This document shows, in pieces, positions 10,001 through 19,000 of a stretch of DNA of 64,000 nt (position 1 is its first letter; each line of letters starts with the position of its first letter). A program made the position numbers and the translations under genes. Under the pieces are notes generated by a model. That model was not told the DNA's origin and searched no databases. It saw only the letters and a list, made by a program, of their open reading frames with translations. Origin of the DNA: Alligator mississippiensis (taxonomy: Eukaryota; Chordata; Crocodylia; Alligatoridae). Location of the stretch: NCBI RefSeq assembly GCF_030867095.1, contig NC_081835.1:16872501-16936500 (forward strand), written 5' to 3'.

Positions 10001-12841
10001 TGGGACAGTGGAGCTGTCATGCATGCCTCTGATTTTTGGCATGTCAGGGGATTGAGGTTGGGGTTAACTGGGATGGGCTACAGCACAAGCTGACCCTGCT
10101 GTCTCCTTTACAGTTATTAGAGAACCCTAACGCAGGAAGGATGTGCACTACATGCAGGGCAGTTTTACTGGATCACTTGTTTACAGCACTCCCTGAAAAA
10201 AATCTCATGGCAGCCTGAGGAACTGTGCTATCCTGGTTGACAATCACTGCTCTGAATTATCACATTGTTAGAACATCTGGTATGGAAAGCAGGAGTAAGT
10301 TCTTTTGCAAAGGGGGGAAATATGCCACCTTTCAGATGTTTCTAATCACAAGATATGATTGTGCTGCGTGCCAGGTGCAAAAATTGCCATACAACTTTAA
10401 ATCAGTGGGAAGCCAACTTTTTGGCTGAAGTGTCACATGGTAAGCCCACAAGGTTCCTTGGGTGAATTTGATATCTTTTATTAGACCAACCCAAATGGTA
10501 AGCCCTGCACCCTCCCAGTCCGTCACTCTAATTCCCTTCTTCTGCCTGCTCTACTTTCTGCCCTATCTGCCACCGTGTTCTCTTTTGCCTCCCTGATCTC
10601 CTGTGCCTCATAGATGCAGCGTATGCCACTTACAACATGCATGTCAAAAGACGCCGACCCCTAAATTAAGATCATAATTTAGTTTATGGTAACCTGCATG
10701 CAGCACTACAGACAAGTTCACCATTACAACAGAAATGAAGGCATCATCTGTCTCTAATACTACCTACTGAACCAGCCTTCACCAGCCTGCAGAATAGAAG
10801 ACCAAGGGGAATTTGATAACAGCCTTCAAATACCCAAGTCATGACTATAGAAATGATGGAGATGGGGTTTCTCTGTAACTATAGGGGAAAGAGACTAGGT
10901 GCAATGACTTCAAACTACGGCAAGGGAAATTTAGGTTGGAGATTAGGAGGAACCTTCCGATTATGAGGGTGGTCAAGCATTGGAACAGGCTACCTAGAGA
11001 AGCTGTGGAATCTCTGTCCTTGGAAGTTTTTGAGAGAAAGTCGGAAAGGCACTTGGCTGGGATGGTTTAGTCAGGGGCAATCCTACCCTGAGCAGGGGCT
11101 GGACTAGACAACCTCAAGAGGTTCCTTGCAGCCCAACTGACCTCTGATCCCAAGTATTTCCACAGATCTGGATAATGGGATGGAGCTGGTGTCATCTGCA
11201 TACTCAAGCTGCGGGGAGTAGTAGATATGCCGGAGGGTAGGGCTAGGATTCAGAGAGACCTTGACAAATTGGAGGATTGGACCAAAGTAAATCTCATGAA
11301 GTTCAATAAAGACAAGTGCAAAACCCTGCACTTAGAATGGAATAATCCTATGCACCAGGACAGGCTAGGGGCTGACTGGACAAGCAGCAGCTCTGCAAAA
11401 AAGGACCTGTGGGTTATAGCAGACAATAGGCTGAATATGAGCCAACAGCGTACCCTTGTTGAAAAGAATGCTAACATTAGTGGGAGCACTGCCAGCACAT
11501 CAAGGGAAGTGATTATTCCCCTGTATTCAGCACTGGTAAGGCCACATGTGGAGTACTGTGTTCAGTTTTGGGCCCCCAATACAGAAAGGATACGGCCAAA
11601 TCGGAGAGTCCAGTGGAGGGCAACAAAATGGACAGGGGGCCGGAGAGCATGATTTATAAGGAAAGGCTGAGGGAACTGGGCTTATTTAGTCTAGAGAAGA
11701 GAAGACTGAGAGGGGACTTAATAGCAGCATTCAATTCCCTGAAGGGTGGGACTGCAGAGGATGGAGCTGGACTGTTCTCAGTGGTGACACATGACAGAAC
11801 AAGAAACAACGGGCATTTATACACATACTTTTTCATGCTGCCACGCACCACAGATCCAGTGCATCAGAGCAGATTAATCGACTTAATTAACTGAGTCTGC
11901 TCTGCACACGAGCTGATGCACACCGCACTGCGTCATCTGCAGTTGTATAAATGGCAAAATGCACACCAGCACGGAGGAAATGGCAGCGGCGTGCATTTGA
12001 ATGAAAACACCTTTGATGTGTTTTAGTTCAAAAGTGGACCACCGCCATTTTCCACGCTCTGACGCGCACTTCACCACTTACCCAACCGCATGCATTGCAG
12101 CATCACGTGCTTTTCAAAGCGCCCGGCGCTGTGGCACATGCATGGGTAAAAATGCCCGACGGTTTCAAGTTGCAGCAAGGGAGATTTAGGTTGGATATTA
12201 GGAAAAAGTCCCTCACTAGGAGGGTAGTAAAGCACAGGAACAGATCACCAAGAGTTGTGGAAGCTCCAGCCTTGGAGGTTTTTAAGACCTGACTAGACAA
12301 AGCCTTGGCGGGGGTGATCTAGCTGAGGCTGGTCCTGCTTTGAGCAGGGGTTGGACTAGATGCGACCTCCTGAGCTCCCTTCCAACCCTTATTTACGATT
12401 CTGTGATCTTCGCTTACATGTAATCTCCCTCTGAGCTCTCGATCGTTCCTCATTTTCACGTAGATTCGCTCATCTAGACTGAGCCTGATGAGATCCAGCG
12501 GCTCCTCTACGGTATTGGTTGTCTGTTGCTGAGAAAAAAACGAGGCGGTTCCTATTACAAGCATGAAACCCCCTGGACGTTGCGTGTGCTAATCCCCGGG
12601 GCTCGCAGGCAGAGACAGGGCGAGGACACTGCTGTTGTGTCACAGACACCCCGATCAAGCCAGCGTCCACCAGAAGCGGCAACTTGAGCAAACGGGGCAT
12701 AATCCCCCGAGGGCCTGGCAGCCTGCGCCCGCCCCACCAGCACTAGCGTCCCAGCGCTCAGGCCTCGCCAGCGCGGCCGAGACACGGATGACACGAGCCG
12801 GCTCGGGGAAAGCGCCTCACCTGGTCCACCTCGTCCGCCAT
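7088..12841 (-). CDS. LSM3: LSM3, U6 snRNA-associated Sm-like protein (complete, 4 coding exons)
   Basis: Coding exons, in gene order on the minus strand: 12821-12841 (7 codons), 12418-12528 (37), 7520-7615 (32), 7088-7168 (26 plus stop). All introns are phase 0 and GT-AG. The sum is 309 nt, giving 102 residues, the same as human LSM3. The product starts MADEVDQ, where human has MADDVDQ, and is otherwise near-identical to the human protein as I remember it. The Sm1 motif lies at about residues 17-60 and Sm2 ([15 protein letters not shown]) at about 84-98. LSM3 sits in the LSM1-7 ring (cytoplasmic mRNA decapping) and the LSM2-8 ring (binds the U6 snRNA 3' oligo-U in the nucleus). The ATG is 247 bp from the XPC ATG, so the two share a promoter. 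Intron 2 (7616-12417) is about 4.8 kb and mostly repeats. A CR1 tail ends about 8 bp past the exon 2 donor. Confidence 0.97.
8500..8605 (-). mobile_element. MIR-like SINE fragment
   Basis: The stretch ATTTCACATGTGAAAAACTG, AGCATAGAGGTCAAGTGACTT, TCAAAACTACCTGGCTAATA follows the order of the conserved MIR core read in antisense (aaactgaggcacagagaggttaag, then tgccaaggtcac). It is strongly diverged, as expected for this old family. In LSM3 intron 2. Confidence 0.55.
8685..8798. mobile_element. Short hAT-type MITE fragment
   Basis: Left end CTGGTGGCTCTCAACTTTTCC and right end CAGTTGAAAACCACTA are inverted versions of the common hAT terminus CAGTGGTTCTCAACC. About 114 bp. No clear target duplication. 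Confidence 0.4.
8816..10249. mobile_element. hAT-type element interrupted by a second element
   Basis: The left end GGTGGTTCTCAACTGGG and right end GGTTGACAATCACTG match the CAGTGGTTCTCAACC class of hAT termini in inverted order. The element is split at 8967-9938 by a GATTCGG-family copy, leaving about 460 bp of its own sequence. The exact ends are uncertain. Confidence 0.45.
8967..9938. mobile_element. GATTCGG-family hAT-type element copy 3, GC-rich centre
   Basis: Starts TAGGCCTGTGCGAAGC and ends TTTGCGCAGCCCTA. The flanks CTGGCTTG and TTGGATTG agree at 6 of 8. It is 972 bp because its centre is expanded GC-rich sequence with G runs at 9369-9382 and 9488-9502. The ends share the GATTCGAATC and GATTTGG units with copies 1 and 2. 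Inserted inside another element in LSM3 intron 2. Confidence 0.65.
10455..10500. repeat. Interspersed repeat fragment with TTTTATTAGACCAACC
   Basis: GAATTTGATATCTTTTATTAGACCAACCCAA resembles a worn stretch at 14990-15130 (GATCTTTGATTGGACCAACTA then AAGCAAGCTTTCACATG), so both are probably one interspersed family. I cannot assign its class. Confidence 0.35.
10785..11150 (+). mobile_element. CR1 LINE 3' fragment
   Basis: Contains the CR1 3' signatures GCAAGGGAAATTTAGGTTGGA, AGCATTGGAACAGGCTACC, and the end GCAGGGGCTGGACTAGACAACC with TTGCAGCCCAACTGACC. It is followed head to tail by a second CR1 fragment from 11160. Confidence 0.8.
11160..12409 (+). mobile_element. CR1 LINE 3' part, split by a MITE
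   Basis: The frame at 11227-11652 reads CR1 reverse transcriptase C-terminus ([17 protein letters not shown]). The sequence is broken at 11811-12157 by a MITE and resumes at 12161 with TTTCAAGTTGCAGCAAGGGAG, ending GCAGGGGTTGGACTAGATG and ATTCTGTGATCT. The tail stops about 8 bp short of LSM3 exon 2, in the intron and antisense to the gene. Confidence 0.88.
11811..12157. mobile_element. MITE with GGGCATTTATACAC termini, copy 1
   Basis: The left end GGGCATTTATACACATA is the inverted form of the right end TGGGTAAAAATGCCC. It interrupts a CR1 exactly between AGAAACAAC and GGTTTCAAGTTGCAG, so the borders are firm. The flanking triplets AAC and GAC may be a 3-bp target duplication. 347 bp, non-coding. 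Copies 2 and 3 are at 35817-36070 and 41351-41647. Confidence 0.8.
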
Positions 12842-12854
12842 CTTTCAAACGAAC

Positions 12855-12864
12855 TCTCGCGAGA
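12855..12864. promoter_or_regulatory. TCTCGCGAGA palindromic promoter motif
   Basis: An exact TCTCGCGAGA lies 14 bp upstream of the LSM3 ATG, probably within or next to its 5' UTR. This ten-base palindrome is a known motif of vertebrate CpG-island and bidirectional promoters, linked in the literature to ZBTB33 and related factors. Function here is inferred from sequence and position. Confidence 0.6.
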
Positions 12865-12908
12865 TCCCACGAACCCGCCTTCCACATCCCGCGGGGCTGG
12901 GGGCGTGA

Positions 12909-12916
12909 TGACGTCA
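12909..12916. promoter_or_regulatory. Perfect cAMP-response element palindrome TGACGTCA
   Basis: The eight-base CREB/ATF consensus lies 68 bp upstream of the LSM3 ATG and 173 bp upstream of the XPC ATG. It is palindromic, so it can serve both genes. The match is read directly from the sequence. Occupancy is inference. Confidence 0.65.
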
Positions 12917-13088
12917 CGCGTCGCGCGAGGGGAGAGGGCGTGGCCTGTCTCCCCGCGAGCCCTCAGTGTTCGCAGCTGTGAAATGGGCACCGCTCACCTC
13001 AAGGGGGCGGGTGTCTCACGGGAGGGGGGCGGGGTGCTGGGGCCGGAAGGGACGTCAGGTGGGCGGGGCTGGGAGCCGGCGCTGCGGC

Positions 13089-16000
13089 ATGGGGAGAAAG
13101 CGCCGCGGGGTCCCGGCGCGGGAGGCCGCCAGCAAGAGGCCTAAGCCCCCGCGCGGGTCGGACGGTGAGTGCGGCGGCGGCGGCCCGGCTGGAGGCCCCG
13201 GGATCGCGGACCGTGAAGCCGGGCTCGGTGCCGGGGCGGTGAGACGTTAACTCGGGTGTGGAAATGACTGACAGCAAAGCACCAGAGCCCGACACGGCTG
13301 GATCTTGTTATATAACTGAGTGACAGACATGCCTTTCACTCTTGATGACCTCAGCACTGACGATACGATACCCTTTGACTATTTTGGGTTTTTTTTTAAG
13401 TTTTATATATGCTCTAGAAAACTCACGCGCACTCCAATAGTTATAGTTGTTTTTTGCTCTAATAGTATAGTGCCCCCCCCCCCCCCTTAGCATATTAATA
13501 AAGCGTCAAGTTTCTTTTTTGACCGGAGGGGGAAAAAAAATGTGAGTTGCATTTAGGGAAGTTTAGGTAGGATATTAGGAAAAGCTTTCGCAAGGAGGGT
13601 AGAAAAGCACCGGCACAGGTTACCCGGAGCGGTCGTGAAGAGGGAGCGTGGTGCCGTAACGTTTCCACACAGACGGGTGAGGTCCTGGATCCCAGGCATC
13701 AAATATAAAGCGTTTCCTAGTTTCTAGGGTCTGAAGGGATCTGAACGGATCACGAAGTCCGACCCCCTGCCCTGGGCTCCTAGGGGCGAGCGCTGGGATC
13801 GTTGCACAACAGATTGACCCAGAAGCCGTAGTACAGCGCTTTCGTGTGGGTGGCCTTAACTTGCACATTTGGCTGTGGAAGGAGCTGGAAGAAATTGGTA
13901 AATAGAGAAAGACTGGTCTCTCCTAAAAGAAGAAGGGAAAGTTGTGGGGATGCTCATGGATCAAAAAAACAAACAGCTCCAGGAACTGAGTGCTAGCATC
14001 CAAGAAAGTACTGCAGACAACCGGTGGGATAACCTGACCCATCGGATCTTCATCCAAGGATTTACATTATTACAGCCCTTTGCTCATTGTATTATTGATT
14101 CAAATTACAGTTACTTGTATTATACTTTGGTTATATCTGTCTGTAAAACGGTGGAAGCAACAAATGAATGAACAACCTGCCTTGTTATAATGGAAGGAAA
14201 AGAAGTAGAAGGATAGTGGTGTAGTTTTAGTTTCAATTTCTATCCTTGGAGATTTTTTCATAGATTTCATGGACGTTAGGGCTGGAAGGGACCTCGGCAG
14301 ATCACCTGTCTAGACAAAGCCCTGACTGGGACGATCTAGTTGGGGATGGTCCTGTTGTGAGCAGGAGGTTGGACTAGCTCAGTGTTTCTCTACCTATATG
14401 GGTTGTGACCCAAAAGTGGGTAGCAAGAATATGAGAGAGGGTCTTGAACAAACTTTAAAAATGGATCAACAAAATGGATTCTCCTTTAAAGGAATAAAAT
14501 GTGGGAAACGGTGGCTTTTCTCTTGCAGGTTGTCAGAGTTCCCGCCTGCAGCGGGCTGCTTGGAGCCCCCCATGCCCCACACATATGCCCTATGCCCCAT
14601 GCCCCACGCCCCACACATATGCCCCACATGTATCACTCCTGCCCCACACACTGGGGAGCTGGCGGCAGAAAGCAGTCGGTCAGGAGTGAGGGGCACTGGG
14701 TCGGGACTGGCCATCAATGTTTACAAATGGGTCTTTGTACAAAAAAAGGTTGAGAACCACTGGACTAGATAACCTCCTGAGGTCCCTTCCAACCCTAATT
14801 TTCTGTGATCCTATGATATGATGTTCTACACCATCTGCACCCTTCTTTTCAAAATCCTAGATTTGCCCGTGGATACCAGGGGGGATATTGAATGCCAGCG
14901 GGGTGTAGATTGCTCTAGAGCTATCTAAGTGAATGCTCTCTCCCTCTATGGTAGTGTAAGAGTGATGTTGTAACTATGATGATCCAGAAATAATGCAAGA
15001 GGCAAGGATTTCATAGGGTGAGATCTTTGATTGGACCAACTATGGAGTTGGGATGAAAATAAGCAAGCTTTCACATGTAAGACCTGAGAAAAATATCTTA
15101 CATGTGAAAACTTGTCTAACTTTATCTCAACTACATTAGGCCATAATCTGAAAGGTAGGTAAGCCTGCTATGTTGCATGAAACCAGATCGATTTCATACG
15201 TGTAAGATCTATCCAATTCATCATAGTAGTACATAGACGCAGCAGGTTAAGAAAGCAGCTTGCTGTTGCTTCAGGAGACTCTTGAGAAAAGGGGTTATTT
15301 AAATCAAACTTGCAAAAATTCCACTTGCCTAGAGATTTTTTTTTATGCAGTAGATGCTTCAATATGCAGTACTGAAGCAAGAATATTTGCTTTTTTTTTG
15401 TCATCATTGGAAAAGACCCAGGAATAAATCTTTTGTCTTCTGAGCTGAACTTTCCTTATAATTTTATTTCACACGTGCTTTTTGATTTAATGCTACCCAT
15501 TTGTTTTAAGGATATCCTTAAAGGCAGTTTGTTCGCTCTTAGCCTGCATTTTTTGCTCCATAGAAACTCGGCCCCATTGACGTCAGTAGGTGTTTTATGG
15601 TTGATTTCAAGAGAGCCAGGATTTTGCTCCATAACACTTCTTTCCCTCTGTTCCAATTTAGATGACTTTGAAGAGGAAAAGCCTATTTTGAAGAGGAGTG
15701 TCTCAAAGGCCCTCAGTGGAAAGAAGAAGAAGAAAGAAGATGGTGACACTAGAGTTTACAGTCCAGCAACTAGAGCTACAAGCCAAAAAGAATCAAAGTC
15801 AAGAGGAAAGGGGAAAAATAACAAAGCTATAAAAAATGAAGGAAATCCTAAAGAGGAGGAAATGTGCAGGTAAGTTAACTGACTGCATCAATACAACTAT
15901 TACATGTCCATTGCTAAACATGTTTACTTAACACCCAGTTCAACAAACCTCATATAGGAGAAATTTACTTCTGCTGTTTGGTACCATTCTGTTCATCATA

Positions 16001-19000
16001 GCTTCACATATGAGCCAAATTACTTGTGTGCATGTTCATGGGATCAAGTGTATGGAACTGAATGGGGGTGGAAAGCGTTTGAGGCTTTTCCAAGCTTAAT
16101 GTGTATTTTAATTTCAGAAGGAAGTTGTTAAGGACTTAAGACCCCCCAAATTATAGTTTTTTTTTTAAATTGGAGGCATTTTATAATGCAACATAAACAG
16201 ACTTAAAAATGCCAGTGAAATATTTTGTGTTTATCATCCATGTATTGCTTGCAAAGATTGTGTCCATGCTGGTATTTGTGGTTTAGGTTTTAAGTATATT
16301 CTAAGCTTTTGCAGCTGTTGTTATTGATAACGTTGTCATATTACATGTGTTCCTCTAATTAGTACAGACATTGTCCTCCCTCCACATTTTAAACAAACAA
16401 GATGATATAACCCACAACTTTGAAGTTTTTTTTTGTGCAACCTTTATAGTGGTTTACCAAGCCCCTCTGGGAACGGGAAGAGTTTGAAGAGAGAATCCAC
16501 TGTTAAAAAAGAGATGGATGAAAACAATGATGGCAGCAATGATGATGAAAGTGAGGATGAATGGGAGGATGTGGAAGGTACGAATCTTTCAACATGGCCT
16601 TATCAACTATCAGACATTCTTTGGGATAGTTTAACTGATTCTGGCTGCTTTCAGTGGAACCCGTCCATCTTTATGCAGGGTCCAATAAATGGTCACAGTG
16701 CATGGCATGTGTTAAAATGCTGATCCTGTAAGTTAGGAGTGTGCGAAGCAGGCTGTATTCAATTCAGGTTTAGATTCAGCCCGATTTGGGGAACAGCAAT
16801 TCGATTAACTGATTTGGATTTCTGTCCTGATTCAATTATTTGGCCGAATCCAAATCTGAAGATTCGATGCTGATTCAGAGAATCAGTGATTCAGCCATAG
16901 ACACAGTTTTATATGTTTTTCTACACACCCTGAGGTGTACCAGGTGTGGCTCATGAATGCTGCAATGCTGGGGCGCATGGAGCGTCCCACAGGAACGTGG
17001 GGGGACCCCGGGTGCCCCCCAGACCCAGGAGGTACCAGTCATTGAGCTGGGGCGGGGTCCACTTCTGGGTCTGCTGCTGAGTGCACAGGGGACCCCCTGT
17101 GTGCTTCTGTGGGATGCTCCATCTACCCTAGCATCTCAGTGTTCACAAGCCACCTGATACCTTGAGGTTTGTAGAAAAAACATATAAAGCTGTGTCTATG
17201 GCCAAATTGTTGAATGTCTCTGAATCGATTCGGAGGCTTCCGATTCGATTCGGAGTGATTAACGGGTCTTCTGATTCGATTCGGAGATTTGGCCACCGAA
17301 TTGGACCAAATCTCCTCCAAACTGAATCAGTGACTGAAGCTTTGCACAGCCTTACTGCATATATGGCATTCTCTGAATTATATGTAAATGTGTAGTGTCA
17401 ATTGTTCTATCTGTAAAGAAATGTTGAATGAATCTAATAAGACAAAGACATTCTAGCAAGAAAGAATAGACCAGTTAAATCATTTGGCCAGATACCAGTC
17501 AATAGGCCATGAAAACAGACCATGAGAACTAGAATCTTTTCACTTCTGCCAATTTAAATCTATACCTATTAAAACAATCTCCCTATTTAAATGCTCGTGA
17601 GTCTGTGCTGTCCTTTTGAACTGATAACAAAGAAAAAGGAGCTAAATGCAAGGATAAAGCAGACAAAGAGGAGCACCAAAATTAAGATGCTGAAGTCAAG
17701 CATATCATAACTATGTGATATAACATTATTTTATATACAAAATATGGCAGAGTCCCAGACCATTATCCTAAACACAGCTGCAGTGCTGTAGAAAAGCTGC
17801 CACTTCACAGCTCTGACCTAAGTAAGTGCTGATAGAAAATGTAGTACTTCTGTAAGACACTGTGGAGACGGTTCTTGGGCTGTCATTCTACCATGGACAG
17901 TGCCCATTGCAAGTTTCTGCTATGCTGCTCTTCTGGTGTCCCTTGTGCCAGCTCTGAAATGACCCATCAGTCCTTGGCCTGTCTTCTGAAGAGGGTTGTT
18001 TGTTATAGGCTGACCTGTTAAACTGGAACAAATGAGTTTCTTGATTATAGCACGCTTGTCACTCTGAAAATGTAATAAGCATGGAATATCTGCTTATTTA
18101 ACATCATCAAATGGTAATTATTTGGTAAATATTAGGCACATTCCCTAGCTGGGCTGAATTTGAACAGATGAGTAAAAAGTGAGAGGCTTCTTCTTTCGCT
18201 TTCAGTCCACTGAGCCATCTATTCTAGATGGATTATTTTTAGTTTTATGTTTCCAGAACTCCAAGAGACAGTTCCAGATAAATCAGGAGAAGCTGTTGGT
18301 CTTTCTGCACTGGTACTGTCTGGCAAACCAGTTGAAATAGAGATTGAAACTCCACAGCAAGCAAAACAAAGAGAGCGAAGGTAGGATCTTTTATATAGGG
18401 GAGACAGCATGGACCAATGTCTAGAGCAGGGGCAGGCAATGTTTTTTGGCTGGAGTGCCAAAAAAACACAGTGTCTACCTAGGAAGGTACCAAGGTCCCG
18501 GCATGCCAGAAAAACAAAGTGGGGGGAGTACATGGCAGGATGCACTGCATATTAGTATATTTAATAATCATAAATGTTGCCTTTGTTGTTTTCTATTTCT
18601 TTTTTGTTGAGCATGTTGCAATGAGAAAGAAAAAAGAGACAAATAAGAGAAAGAGAAGAGAGAGAAAAAGGAGAACAAAGAGAAAACCAGACACATGCAC
18701 ACAGAGAACCATGTGCACAAACACTGACAACCATAACACACCCAGAACAGACACATGTGCACACACCAGAACCAGACACGTGTGCGCAGACACATAGGAC
18801 CAGAGAGAGGCAGACAAACAAAGAACCAGATGCGCGAGCACATGGAGCCGGGCTCCTGGGCCACTGGACAAAGTCCACTCTGAGGCACGCGTGCACCTGC
18901 CGGTATGGAGCTAATGCCGGAGCCCAGAGAAGATGTTTGCAGCCTCCTGGCTCTAGGCAGCTGATGCCAACCATGGCAGGGCTTGCAGCCACCCAGCCGC

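Larger units (their letters stand above)
12541..13260. promoter_or_regulatory. Bidirectional CpG-island promoter of LSM3 and XPC
   Basis: The two start codons are 247 bp apart and diverge. The interval and its flanks are rich in CpG and G+C, unlike the AT-rich introns on either side. No TATA box is evident. Visible candidate sites are a perfect CRE (TGACGTCA, 12909-12916), a TCTCGCGAGA palindrome (12855-12864), an ETS-like CCGGAAG (13043-13049) and a GC box GGGCGGGGC (13061-13069). This is the usual layout of a housekeeping gene pair. Long open frames on both strands here are composition effects. Confidence 0.85.

Noticed and set aside
12555-13295. Long frames around the LSM3-XPC start sites
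   Set aside because: CpG-island composition. The frame from 12966 happens to run into the XPC start, but the extra 41 codons match nothing in known XPC proteins.
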